Source: Betaproteobacteria bacterium (GTDB lineage Bacteria > Pseudomonadota > Gammaproteobacteria > Burkholderiales > Casimicrobiaceae). From it: a stretch of DNA of 64,000 nt. Below are positions 18,251-26,698 of the stretch, piece after piece. The stretch's first letter is position 1, and every line of letters begins with the position of its first letter. The stretch covers positions 1 through 64,000 of the forward strand of contig JAAFJO010000006.1 in assembly GCA_013298145.1 (NCBI GenBank). The letters are read 5' to 3'. The notes beneath the pieces were generated by a model, which was given only the letters and a program-made list of their open reading frames with translations, was not told the DNA's origin and did not search any database. The position numbers and the translations under genes were made by a program.

Positions 18251-18778
18251 ATGCCCCGCAGAAATTCTCAATCGACACCATTAAACGTGATAGCCCCGAT
18301 GCGGCGGGGCGAGGCGCTTGATTACGGTGTACTCGACACATTGTTGGGGTACTCTCTTCGCCGCGCGCAAAATGGCCTTTATCTACATTTCTCGAAAGCG
18401 GCGAGCGATCCGGAAATCACGCCACAGCGCTATGCCGCGCTGGTGTTGATTGATCGCAACCCTGGCATTGGTCAAACCGTTTTGAGTGAGGCGATGGGCA
18501 TTAACCGCTCTGGTGCCATGCGACTGGTTGACTGGTTTGAGGCGCGCGAGCTGGCGGTGAGGATTAGTCAGTCTCAGGATGCGCGGCGATGGGGCGTGAA
18601 GCTCACGCCGCAAGGCAAAAAAACCGTTGCCACCATGACCGAGGCCGTGCGCGAGCACGATGCCGCGCTGACAGCGCTTCTCGGCGGCGACGGTGAAACA
18701 CTAAAACGATTGCTCGATCAGCTCGCAGACCTGACCAACCGCGCCAGCTCAATCGCCAAAGTAAGCGATGAAACCTGA
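18251..18778 (+). CDS. MarR-family transcriptional regulator
   Basis: The product from MPRRNSQSTP is about 175 residues, a normal MarR length. The winged helix-turn-helix is seen in PEITPQRYAALVLIDRNPGI, then QTVLSEAMGINRSGAMRLVDWFEARELAVR, followed by the wing (QSQDARRWGVKLTPQGKKT). A longer frame to 18185 exists but its first 22 residues look non-conserved. It diverges from the flavin monooxygenase gene, which it probably represses until an aromatic ligand binds. The YggU-family gene begins directly after its stop. Confidence 0.88.
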   Translation: MPRRNSQSTPLNVIAPMRRGEALDYGVLDTLLGYSLRRAQNGLYLHFSKAASDPEITPQRYAALVLIDRNPGIGQTVLSEAMGINRSGAMRLVDWFEARELAVRISQSQDARRWGVKLTPQGKKTVATMTEAVREHDAALTALLGGDGETLKRLLDQLADLTNRASSIAKVSDET

Positions 18779-18781
18779 GTC

Positions 18782-19021
18782 ATGCGCCGTATTCAAGTCA
18801 AAGTTAAGCCATCGGCGAAACATAGCAAACTCGAACTCCAGACGGACGCTAGCGGCGAATCCATCTGGGTGGCCCATGTGAAAGCGCCGCCGATCGACGG
18901 GCGGGCGAATGAGGCGTTAATCGGGTTACTAGCATCACATTTCAGCGTGAGAAAACAATCGGTACGAGTGGTGACGGGTCAAAGCGCGCGATTAAAACGA
19001 ATTGAAATTGCAGATGAATAG
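18782..19021 (+). CDS. YggU-family (DUF167) protein
   Basis: The 79-residue protein matches the DUF167/YggU family: [13 protein letters not shown] near the start, then [17 protein letters not shown] in the middle and [14 protein letters not shown] near the end. The family has a small alpha/beta fold and no settled function. It sits three bases after the MarR gene and overlaps the start of recQ by eight bases, so the three genes may be co-transcribed. Confidence 0.9.
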   Translation: MRRIQVKVKPSAKHSKLELQTDASGESIWVAHVKAPPIDGRANEALIGLLASHFSVRKQSVRVVTGQSARLKRIEIADE

Positions 19022-20900
19022 CAGCGTTTCGAGCCCTTCAGCCACTGTCTCTCACGATGCACTCGCAACGTTGAAACGCGTGTTTGGCTACACAGGCTTT
19101 CGCGGCGCGCAGCAGGAGATTGTTGATTGCGTGGTCGCGGGGGAAGACGCGCTGGTGTTGATGCCCACGGGCGGCGGCAAGTCGCTTTGTTATCAGCTGC
19201 CTGCGCTATTGCGCGACGGCGTGGCAATCGTTGTGTCGCCTCTGATCGCACTCATGCAGGATCAAGTTGACGCGCTCACAGCGCTTGGCGTTTCAGCAAG
19301 TTTCTTGAATTCGTCGTTGAGTCTAGACGAGGCGCGCAGCGTCGAGCAACGCACTATGCGTGGGGATGTGAAACTGCTTTACGTTGCGCCCGAACGGCTC
19401 AACACGGAGCGATTTCTTGCGCTTCTCGATTCGCTCTCAAACGCGAACAAAATTGCGCTCTTTGCCATCGACGAGGCCCACTGCGTCTCGCAATGGGGCC
19501 ACGATTTCCGAAGCGATTATCTGGAGCTCACGATACTCCACACTCGCTTCCCACGGGTTCCACGCATTGCTCTCACCGCCACCGCCGACGAAGCGACGCG
19601 CGCCGAAATCCGGAGCAAGCTGCAGCTCGAAAACGCAAAGCAATTTGTTTCAAGCTTTGATAGACCGAACATTCACTATGCAGTGACCGACCGCTCGGAT
19701 GAACGAGATCAGTTGATTGACTTTCTGGATGCGCACGCCGACGAAGCGGGCATCGTCTATTGTCTTTCACGAAGCAAAGTGGAAGACATCGCGAGCTTTC
19801 TGCGCACCAAGGGCTATAACGCGCTGCCGTATCACGCGGGGCTCGATGCTGAAACGCGACGTGATCACCAAGCGCGCTTTCTTCGCGAAGACGCGGTTGT
19901 CATGGTTGCAACGATTGCATTCGGCATGGGGATCGACAAACCCGACGTGCGCTTCGTCGTCCATCTCGATTTGCCGAAGAGCATTGAAGGCTATTACCAA
20001 GAAACCGGGCGCGCGGGCCGCGACGGCGAACCCGCCCACGCGATGATGGTGTACGGGCTCGGTGATGTGGTGAAGCAGTTGCGATTTATCGACGATTCCG
20101 ACGCCGGGGATGAGTTCAAGCGCTTGCAGAAGTCGCGCCTTGATCGCTTGCTCGCGCTCGCGGAAACCACGGCCTGTCGGCGCGCGATTTTGCTCGATTA
20201 TTTTGGCGAAGCGCAGCCCAACGGTTATCGCTGCATGAATTGCGACAACTGCAATGATCCGCCGGATACGTGGGACGTCACGCGGGCAGCGCAAATGCTG
20301 CTTTCAACCGCGGTGCGTACGGGTCAATATTTTGGCGGCGCGCATTTGATCGACGTGCTTCGCGGCAGCAAAAGCGAAAAAGTGATGGCGCGTGGGCACG
20401 ACCAGCTCCCGGTTTATGGCATCGGCAGCGGTATCGATGCGGATACGTGGCGTGCTGTGATTCGCCAGTTAGTCGCGCGTGGCCTCCTGCATGCGGATAG
20501 CGAAGCTTATGGCGCGCTGAAGCTCACAGAGCTTGCGCGCCCGCTCTTGCGCGGTGAGACGAGCTTGTTCATGCGGCCAGTTGCATCCAAGCAGGAGCGT
20601 CGAGCAAAGACAATTCGCACCAAAGCCGAAAGCCTTAAACGCGCTCGCCGCACTGATGACGATGAAGCGCTCACGGGTGACGCACAGGCGCGCTTCGCTG
20701 CGTTGAAGGCGTGGCGGATGGCGCAGGCAAGTGCAGCGAACGTGCCCGCGTTTGTAGTGTTTTCGGACGCAACACTTCGCGCAATCGCGCGCGCCACGCC
20801 AGACTCGCGCGAAGCACTTCTATCCGTATCAGGGGTTGGCGAAGCAAAGCTTGCGCGCTACGGCGACGAGCTGATCGCGCTCATGAATTCGCTCGGCTAG
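19014..20900 (+). CDS. recQ: ATP-dependent DNA helicase RecQ
   Basis: RecQ is a 3'-5' helicase acting in recombination and stalled-fork repair. The protein of about 628 residues carries Walker A (TGGGKS, residues 52-57), the DEAH box ([15 protein letters not shown]), motif VI ([10 protein letters not shown]), the zinc-binding RQC cysteines ([12 protein letters not shown], then [11 protein letters not shown]) and a winged helix. The HRDC domain is C-terminal ([15 protein letters not shown], then [15 protein letters not shown]). The ATG at 19014 overlaps the preceding gene; a TTG four codons upstream is possible but less likely. Confidence 0.95.
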   Translation: MNSSVSSPSATVSHDALATLKRVFGYTGFRGAQQEIVDCVVAGEDALVLMPTGGGKSLCYQLPALLRDGVAIVVSPLIALMQDQVDALTALGVSASFLNSSLSLDEARSVEQRTMRGDVKLLYVAPERLNTERFLALLDSLSNANKIALFAIDEAHCVSQWGHDFRSDYLELTILHTRFPRVPRIALTATADEATRAEIRSKLQLENAKQFVSSFDRPNIHYAVTDRSDERDQLIDFLDAHADEAGIVYCLSRSKVEDIASFLRTKGYNALPYHAGLDAETRRDHQARFLREDAVVMVATIAFGMGIDKPDVRFVVHLDLPKSIEGYYQETGRAGRDGEPAHAMMVYGLGDVVKQLRFIDDSDAGDEFKRLQKSRLDRLLALAETTACRRAILLDYFGEAQPNGYRCMNCDNCNDPPDTWDVTRAAQMLLSTAVRTGQYFGGAHLIDVLRGSKSEKVMARGHDQLPVYGIGSGIDADTWRAVIRQLVARGLLHADSEAYGALKLTELARPLLRGETSLFMRPVASKQERRAKTIRTKAESLKRARRTDDDEALTGDAQARFAALKAWRMAQASAANVPAFVVFSDATLRAIARATPDSREALLSVSGVGEAKLARYGDELIALMNSLG

Positions 20901-21058
20901 AACGATACCGCCTACACCAGCGGTTTTTGTGGCGGTGCTTTGGGGTGGGGGTCGGGCTCTTTCAGATCCTCCCAAGTGACGCGCCGACTCAGCCAAGACT
21001 TCGGCCAAAGCCAAACGATCAATCCCATGATCGGCCAATAAACCGCGTGAAAAACCCA

Positions 21059-21478
21059 TCAACCGTAGAGCGCGCTCCACGCGTGGCCGCTCAGCGATTT
21101 TGAGAACGTCCGCTCGCCCGCGCGCTCCATGCGAAGCAAAACTCCCGTAGTCGGCGAAAGCCCCACCAGCGAGGCGAGCGAAGGGAAACTCGAATAGCGA
21201 ACCGTCGCCTCGCCCCCGACCATGTGCTTTTCGCGGCACGCATGCGGCGCGCCTAGAAAATCGGCGCGACAAAGCAGTCGTTGGTCGCCGATCGCAACCA
21301 CTGGCGCGCAGGTGATTAAGCAAACTTCACTGCGCGAAACAACGCCGGAGAGCGTCTTCGGCTCAGGTTTCAATATCGGCATCGCGCTCCAGAGCGTGAG
21401 TAGCAGGGGCGGGCTCGCAACGGCCGCGATACGCAGCGCTCGCCGTAGCCTATAGCTCAAGGAAATTCCGAAGGGCAT
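21059..21478 (-). CDS. Small membrane protein gene with an in-frame TGA
   Basis: The frame begins MPFGISLSYRLRRALRIA, with a membrane segment near residues 17-33. A soluble part follows containing cysteines and sequence such as GGEATVRYSSFPSLASL, and it stops at TGA after 139 residues (GHAWSALYG). Read through that TGA, the same frame continues for 48 codons to a TAG at 20912-20914. The added part has a hydrophobic helix (WVFHAVYWPIMGLIVWLW) and a charged Pro-rich tail (WEDLKEPDPHPK). The complete product would have helix, soluble domain, helix, as in DUF3592-like proteins; that comparison is tentative. The TGA may be a mutation of TGG, a base-calling error or a recoded site. Confidence 0.6.
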   Translation of the reverse strand: MPFGISLSYRLRRALRIAAVASPPLLLTLWSAMPILKPEPKTLSGVVSRSEVCLITCAPVVAIGDQRLLCRADFLGAPHACREKHMVGGEATVRYSSFPSLASLVGLSPTTGVLLRMERAGERTFSKSLSGHAWSALYG

Positions 21479-21517
21479 GTGCGCGAGTTTAGCGGCGCAC
21501 GTTGCCGTGTGCGCCGA

Positions 21518-22609
21518 TCAGTCGAACACGGGCGATTCAACCCCTAAGACTTCATGCAGCTTGGTAGAGGTCGTCGTGTATTGCAGCTTCACGGTTTTCT
21601 CAGGGAAGATGTATTTCGCTGCGCCGAATGCAGCGAGTGCGGCCTCATGGAAGCCCGACAAGATGAGCTTTTTCTTGCCCGGATAGGTGTTGATATCGCC
21701 GACTGCGAAAAGGCCTGGAATGTTCGTCTCAAATTTCTCAGTATCAACCTTCACCTGGCGCTTTTCGATATCAAGCCCCCACTCTGCAATCGGGCCGAGG
21801 CGCGGGGAAAGCCCGAAGAACGCGAGCAAGTAGTCAAGCGGTAAACGGCGTGTTACGCCATCCAGCGAGGTGATCTTAATTTCTGTGATCTTGCCATCGG
21901 CTGCTTCGAAGCCGGTGAATTGCCCGGTGATGTGCATCATCTCCTGATTTGCGACGAGCGCCTTCATCTTCGCGACGCTTGCAGGCGCTGCGCGGAAATC
22001 ATCGCGGCGGTGAACAAGCGTGACGCTGTTGGCGATGGGTTGGAGGTTCAGCACCCAATCGAGCGCGGAATCGCCACCGCCCAGCACGACGACGTCTTTA
22101 CCGGCGTACTTTTGCGGGTCGCGAACGCGGTATGCAACCTGCCCGATTGCCTCAAACTCACTAATGCCTTCAACCTTCGGCTTTCGCGGAGTGAAGGCCC
22201 CGACGCCACCCGCAACAAAAATCGTTTTAGCGATAAATTGCGTTCCTGCCCCGGTAGACACGTCGAAACGGCCGTCTTCCCGTTTGGCAACACTCGATAC
22301 CTCTTGACCGAGATGAAACGTGGGCTTGAACGGTTCGCACTGCTTGAGAAGCCCTTCGGTCAGCTCTTTCCCAGTACAAACTGGAATCGCCGGAATGTCG
22401 TAAATCGGCTTATCCGGGTAGAGCTCAATCGGCTGCCCGCCCGGTTGAGAGAGCGAATCCACGATATGCGCCTTGATTTCGAGCAGCCCCAATTCAAAAA
22501 TCTGAAATAAACCCACGGGGCCCGCGCCGACGATCAGCGCATCGGCTTCGATCGGTGAGTTTGAGGAGGCCACCGCAGCCGGGATCGCCGGATTAACGCT
22601 CATATCCAT
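21518..22609 (-). CDS. Ferredoxin-NADP reductase, thioredoxin reductase-like (type 2)
   Basis: The 363-residue flavoprotein transfers electrons between NADPH and ferredoxin or flavodoxin. It has the FAD-binding [15 protein letters not shown], the family-typical [20 protein letters not shown], and a NADPH-binding [16 protein letters not shown] near residue 175. [20 protein letters not shown] lies near the end. The thioredoxin reductase CxxC pair is absent at the usual position, which separates it from TrxB. The first 20 residues are variable, so a later start is possible. It stands alone between the small membrane protein gene and cysE. Confidence 0.9.
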   Translation of the reverse strand: MDMSVNPAIPAAVASSNSPIEADALIVGAGPVGLFQIFELGLLEIKAHIVDSLSQPGGQPIELYPDKPIYDIPAIPVCTGKELTEGLLKQCEPFKPTFHLGQEVSSVAKREDGRFDVSTGAGTQFIAKTIFVAGGVGAFTPRKPKVEGISEFEAIGQVAYRVRDPQKYAGKDVVVLGGGDSALDWVLNLQPIANSVTLVHRRDDFRAAPASVAKMKALVANQEMMHITGQFTGFEAADGKITEIKITSLDGVTRRLPLDYLLAFFGLSPRLGPIAEWGLDIEKRQVKVDTEKFETNIPGLFAVGDINTYPGKKKLILSGFHEAALAAFGAAKYIFPEKTVKLQYTTTSTKLHEVLGVESPVFD

Positions 22610-22806
22610 TCTTTTTTTGAGGCAACGCCGCAGCTACTGGGGCGTCGATTAGTGTTGCAATGCAGAAATTTTAGGCGGCAAATCGTTACATGAACCTTGA
22701 TTTAGCGCACTAAAACATTCCGATTTGGAATAACGAAACCAGAAAGCACGCACCAGAGCCACTGACACGCGGGAGATCTTGCGAGTCGTGATTCGTGGAG
22801 ATCGGC

Positions 22807-23562
22807 CTAATCGGAATCAATCAGCTTATCAATGGCTTGCGTGTCCACCGAAGGTCCGCGAAGCGAAGTGCAGTCAACGCCTTGCTTTTCAAGCGCGCTA
22901 CAAATGGCATTGAGCCGCGCATCCAGCTCCGCCGAATGGTCCAGCAACTTATGGATCGCCTGCACCAGCGGGTCGTCCAAGTCTGCCGAAATCCCGTACG
23001 CAGAGAAGCCCATTTTTTGCGCGGTCGCCTCGCGCTTCTCTTTCACCTCGGCGGTGATGATGCGCGCCGGGATGCCAACCGCCGTTGCGCCGGGTGGAAC
23101 AGGTTTCAGCACCACCGAGTTTGATCCGACACGCGCGCCCTCACCCACTGTGAAAGAGCCAAGCACCTTGGCACCGGCAGACACGATCACACCTTTGGCG
23201 AGCGTCGGGTGTCGTTTTGCGCCTTTCTCAAGCGATGTTCCACCGAGCGTCACACCCTGATAAATCGTGCAGTCATCGTGCACTTCAGCGGTTTCGCCGA
23301 TAACGATGCCCATGCCGTGGTCGATAAACACACGCCGTCCAATAAACGCACCCGGGTGAATTTCAATACCCGTGAAGAAACGTGAACAGTGCGACACCCA
23401 GCGCGCGAGGCTTTTGAAATTGCCGCGCCAAAGCGCATTCGCGATCCGATGGAAGCGAATGGCATGAAACCCTGGATAAGAAAAAATGACATCAAACGCC
23501 GTCCGGGCCGCTGGGTCCTTGGCTTTGATCGCGGCGATGTCTTCGCGGATGGAGGCGAACAT
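22807..23562 (-). CDS. cysE: Serine O-acetyltransferase
   Basis: CysE acetylates L-serine with acetyl-CoA to O-acetylserine, the carbon skeleton for cysteine. The 251-residue protein has the alpha-helical N-terminus (MFASIREDIAAIKAKDPAAR) and a left-handed beta-helix of hexapeptide repeats (IEIHPGAFIGRRVFIDHG, IVIGETAEVHDDCTIYQG, VTLGGTSLEKGAKRHPTL). The catalytic His lies in FIDHGMGI. The protein is of the shorter class that lacks part of the E. coli N-terminal domain. It is probably monocistronic. Confidence 0.95.
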   Translation of the reverse strand: MFASIREDIAAIKAKDPAARTAFDVIFSYPGFHAIRFHRIANALWRGNFKSLARWVSHCSRFFTGIEIHPGAFIGRRVFIDHGMGIVIGETAEVHDDCTIYQGVTLGGTSLEKGAKRHPTLAKGVIVSAGAKVLGSFTVGEGARVGSNSVVLKPVPPGATAVGIPARIITAEVKEKREATAQKMGFSAYGISADLDDPLVQAIHKLLDHSAELDARLNAICSALEKQGVDCTSLRGPSVDTQAIDKLIDSD

Positions 23563-23644
23563 TTTTAGGGTGACAAAGTTGGTCTAGCGAGTTTAGCGAC
23601 TTCCTAGGATCAAACTGATTCGCTTCTCTGCGCTATCGACGTTG

Positions 23645-24619
23645 CTACCTCCCAGCTTGGTGCGCTCGACAGTATTGCAATCCCCCGAATCGCTGTTCGT
23701 GATTCCAGCAGTATTTACCTTCTGCGTAGGATATTTTTTCGCCGCAGTCTGCGCAAACGAGCTTCTTGGCAAGACTCGCTTGCTTGACTTCCGAAGCGCC
23801 ACTCACTCTTTCTTGCGGCCCTGTGGCTACACCACGAGCCTCGCGCACATCGTTTCGCTCCGCACGAAGTGCCTTCACTGGTGCGGGGAGTTCCCGAGGC
23901 GCGAGCCACTCCGGCAACGCGAGCGGATTTTCTGGCTGGTGTTCAGCAACGAGCGCGCGCGCCCACTCGGCAATTGTTTGCGTTGACACAATGTTCGCGA
24001 TCATTCCGAGCATTCCAGCGACACTGACGTCATCAATCTTTTTGAGGCGCCATTCCTCAAACTGATCGGCTTTGATCACGCAGCTTGAGTCAAACCTGTC
24101 CGAGGCGGGACGAGTGATCGTCGCCCGAGGATGCAGCAGCACCGCGTGAAACACCTTTGGTTTGCTGGCAAGTCGACCAGAGATCCCTATTCTCTCGAGC
24201 ACTTTAAGCAGCACTATTTCATGTCGGCGGCTTTGCTCAATGGGAGAGGGAATTCCGTAAACCTTGTGCCCGTACCTTACGGAAAACTCCCCGCGATCAT
24301 TGATGTTTACGTCACCCCCGAAATTCTTTGTTTCGAGCAGGAAAAGGTGAAAGCCTCGGCCAATGATGAGGTGATCAATTTGCGCCGTGTCTCCATCCGC
24401 CTCGATCCGCAAGTCGTGGATAACCTGATGGTTGTCTCGGGTCGCGAGGTAGCTATCAATGAAGTGAGCCGCCTGCCTCTCCCCGTTTAACCCGATTTTC
24501 TTGCGATCAATGTACTCGGCCAGTTGCCGTTTCTGTTGAACGTCGAGTCTTGGGGAATCAAGAAGTGCTTCAAGAATTCGAAGTCGGCTTGATGAATCAT
24601 CTGCAGGTTTTGCAATCAT
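23645..24619 (-). CDS. NERD-domain protein with C-terminal zinc-ribbon-like segment
   Basis: The protein of about 324 residues carries a NERD (nuclease-related) domain: GERQAAHFIDSYLATRDNHQVIHDL, then AQIDHLIIGRGFHLFLLETKNFGG, which retains the D...E-x-K pattern of the restriction-endonuclease-like fold. After a linker the C-terminus has CADCGEKISYAEGKYCWNH with a further cysteine, a likely zinc-binding site. A DNA-processing or DNA-binding role is plausible but unproven. I prefer the ATG at 24619 (MIAKPADDSSS); an in-frame start at 24661 also exists. Neighbours are unrelated (cysE, an IclR regulator). Confidence 0.85.
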   Translation of the reverse strand: MIAKPADDSSSRLRILEALLDSPRLDVQQKRQLAEYIDRKKIGLNGERQAAHFIDSYLATRDNHQVIHDLRIEADGDTAQIDHLIIGRGFHLFLLETKNFGGDVNINDRGEFSVRYGHKVYGIPSPIEQSRRHEIVLLKVLERIGISGRLASKPKVFHAVLLHPRATITRPASDRFDSSCVIKADQFEEWRLKKIDDVSVAGMLGMIANIVSTQTIAEWARALVAEHQPENPLALPEWLAPRELPAPVKALRAERNDVREARGVATGPQERVSGASEVKQASLAKKLVCADCGEKISYAEGKYCWNHEQRFGGLQYCRAHQAGR

Positions 24620-24675
24620 CGAACTATCGTATCTAAAGTCGCCACCAACGTCTGCTACCAAAAACGAGAGGTTCG

Positions 24676-25446
24676 CTAGTTCGCTCCCAGCCTCACACTC
24701 ACCCGCCCAGCAGAATCAAGGCAAGCTGACGCTAACGTGCTATCCCAACTTGCGTCAAATTCTGCACTCGGCCCCAATACAGTAACTGCGAGCGCAATAT
24801 TTCCGTTGTGATCGAAGACCGGAGCGGAAAACGCATTAATGCCCGGCAGGGGATAGCCCTCAGCGCGGGCGAGTCCGCGTTTTCTGACGCTTGCGAGCGT
24901 CGCATCAAGTCCCGCAAGCGTTTTTTTCACGGCGGCTCTTTGCTTCGTATCGCCGTAGGTTGCATTCAGCGCCGCCTCCACGAGATTTTTTGGGAGAAAT
25001 GCCGCGAACACGTGGCCCGTCGCCGTGGCGGTGAGCGACATTACAGTGCCGGTGCGCATGTTGATATGGATTGGGCGCACCGATTGTTGATAACGCACGA
25101 TCGTTGGGCCGTAGTTGCCCCAGACGGCGATGGCCACTGATTGCCCCGTGCGCTCGGCTAGTTCACTCATCTCGTGCGCAGCGAGTTTCACGGCATCGAG
25201 GCGATTTAAACTCGCTAAGCCGAGCTGCAGCGAGAGCGCGCCCAAGTCATAGCGCCCCGTCTCGGCATCCTGCTCCATCAGCCCAAGCTTACAAAAGCTA
25301 ACCAGATAGGCGTGGGCTTTCGCGGGTGGCATTTCTGCCGCCATCGCAATATCCTTCAGCATCATTGGGCCGCTCGATACCGCGAGCGCTTGCAGCAAGC
25401 GCCCGCCAACGTCGATCGACTGAATGCCGCGCTGTTCTTTCGTCAT
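24676..25446 (-). CDS. IclR-family transcriptional regulator
   Basis: The 256-residue protein has the N-terminal winged helix-turn-helix (SIDVGGRLLQALAVSSGPM, then MLKDIAMAAEMPPAKAHAYLVSF). The C-terminal ligand-sensing domain follows (GQSVAIAVWGNYGPTIVRYQ, then GTVMSLTATATGHVFAAFLP and GYPLPGINAFSAPVFDHNGN). It diverges from the metallo-hydrolase gene that opens the homogentisate-type cluster, and a large palindrome lies between them. It probably controls both directions in response to an aromatic effector. The ligand is unknown. Confidence 0.92.
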   Translation of the reverse strand: MTKEQRGIQSIDVGGRLLQALAVSSGPMMLKDIAMAAEMPPAKAHAYLVSFCKLGLMEQDAETGRYDLGALSLQLGLASLNRLDAVKLAAHEMSELAERTGQSVAIAVWGNYGPTIVRYQQSVRPIHINMRTGTVMSLTATATGHVFAAFLPKNLVEAALNATYGDTKQRAAVKKTLAGLDATLASVRKRGLARAEGYPLPGINAFSAPVFDHNGNIALAVTVLGPSAEFDASWDSTLASACLDSAGRVSVRLGAN

Positions 25447-25476
25447 AGCTCACCCAAAAAACGCAAGATTGTTGCG

Positions 25477-25512
25477 ATTTGTTAATAGTAAACGCGTTTA
25501 CTTTTAACAAAT
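25477..25512. promoter_or_regulatory. 36-base palindromic operator candidate for the IclR regulator
   Basis: The stretch is an inverted repeat of two 18-base arms with one mismatched pair, centred between 25494 and 25495. The inner core is AGTAAACGCGTTTACT and the outer parts are ATTTGTTAA and TTAACAAAT. It lies between the divergent IclR gene (start 25446) and the metallo-hydrolase gene (start 25601), as expected for an operator serving both. Confidence 0.8.
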
Positions 25513-25600
25513 ACGTCGCTAGCATTCAAGATGGTTTTGTCATCGCGTGAGCGCCGCGACCTCGCTTCCCAAGGTTGTTTGCCACTTGCCACTGCATCCT

Positions 25601-26560
25601 ATGTCCACTGAAAAAAAATTCGCCTCGCAAGCTGACCTAGAAGTCAAAAAAGTGAGCTTCGAGAAGCTCTCTGACAACGCCTATGCGTACACCGCCGAGG
25701 GCGATCCGAACACGGGCATTATCGTGGGCGACAACGCGGTGATGGTGATCGATACCCAGGCCACGCCGGTGATGGCGCAGGATGTAATACGCCGCATCCG
25801 CGAAGTGACCGATAAGCCAATCAAGTATGTGGTGATGTCGCACTATCACGCAGTTCGCGTGCTAGGTGCATCGGCGTACAAGGCGGATCACATCATTGCC
25901 TCGCGCGATACCTACGATCTGATTGTTGAGCGTGGTGAACAAGATAAAGCGAGTGAGATTGGGCGCTTCCCGCGCCTCTTCCAAGCCGTTGAATCGGTGC
26001 CGCCCGGCATGACCTGGCCCACCATCACGTTCCAGACTGAGATGACGGTGTGGCTCGGCTCACTCGAAGTAAAGATCATGCAGCTCGGGCGTGGCCATAC
26101 CAAGGGCGATACGGTCGTGTGGTTGCCATCGCAAAAGATTCTCTTCTCAGGCGATCTCGTGGAATTCGACGCGACCCCCTACGCAGGCGACGCCTACTAC
26201 GAAGATTGGCCTGCAACGCTTGATGCCATCGCTGCGCTCAAACCGGAAAAACTTGTGCCCGGTCGTGGTGCGGCATTGCAAACACCCGATCAAGTCGCCG
26301 CGGGCTTGCAAGGCACAAAAGACTTCGTGAGCGATCTCTACGCGAACGTAAGAGCGGGCGCGGTGAAGGGTGAAGATTTGAAGGCGGTTTACAAGCGAAC
26401 CTACGACGCACTCAAGCCGAAATACGGACACTGGGTGATCTTCGATCACTGCATGCCGTTCGACGTCACGCGCGCGTACGATCTGGCGACGGGACACAAA
26501 GACCCCCGCATATGGACCGCAGAGCGAGATATTGAAATGTGGAAGGCGTTGGAGGGATAG
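25601..26560 (+). CDS. Metallo-beta-lactamase-fold hydrolase
   Basis: The protein of about 319 residues (start MSTEKKFASQ) has the metallo-beta-lactamase fold. The metal motif reads SHYHAVRVLGAS (His81, His83) with Val-Arg where the canonical H-x-H-x-D-H has Asp-His, so only part of one metal site is conserved. GRGHTKGDTVVWLPSQKILFSGDLVEFD supplies later ligands (His and Asp). It is the first gene after the IclR regulator and precedes an FAD hydroxylase, suggesting a hydrolytic step in an aromatic pathway. The substrate is unknown. Confidence 0.85.
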   Translation: MSTEKKFASQADLEVKKVSFEKLSDNAYAYTAEGDPNTGIIVGDNAVMVIDTQATPVMAQDVIRRIREVTDKPIKYVVMSHYHAVRVLGASAYKADHIIASRDTYDLIVERGEQDKASEIGRFPRLFQAVESVPPGMTWPTITFQTEMTVWLGSLEVKIMQLGRGHTKGDTVVWLPSQKILFSGDLVEFDATPYAGDAYYEDWPATLDAIAALKPEKLVPGRGAALQTPDQVAAGLQGTKDFVSDLYANVRAGAVKGEDLKAVYKRTYDALKPKYGHWVIFDHCMPFDVTRAYDLATGHKDPRIWTAERDIEMWKALEG

Positions 26561-26579
26561 TCCCCTCCTCGCTATCTTT

Positions 26580-26680
26580 CCCCTCCCCCTTCAAGGGGGA
26601 GGTTGGGAGGGGGATGGGGTTCTTTTTGAGCGTCGACGAACCCCATCCCCACCCTAGCCCTCCCCTTGAAGGGGAGGGGA
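26580..26680. repeat. REP-like long inverted repeat, CCCTCCCC type
   Basis: A left arm (26580-26621) and right arm (26639-26680) are near-perfect inverted copies around a 17-base centre. Each arm itself contains CCCTCCCC-TTCAA-GGGGAGG, a smaller hairpin. It lies between the metallo-hydrolase and FAD hydroxylase genes, where it could form a strong hairpin in their shared transcript. Confidence 0.85.
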
Positions 26681-26698
26681 CATGACGCGCGAAACGCC

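Noticed and set aside
20829..21323. Open frame of 164 codons on the - strand
   Set aside because: It overlaps the small membrane protein gene in another frame and the end of recQ antisense. The hydrophobic helices are found only in the other frame.
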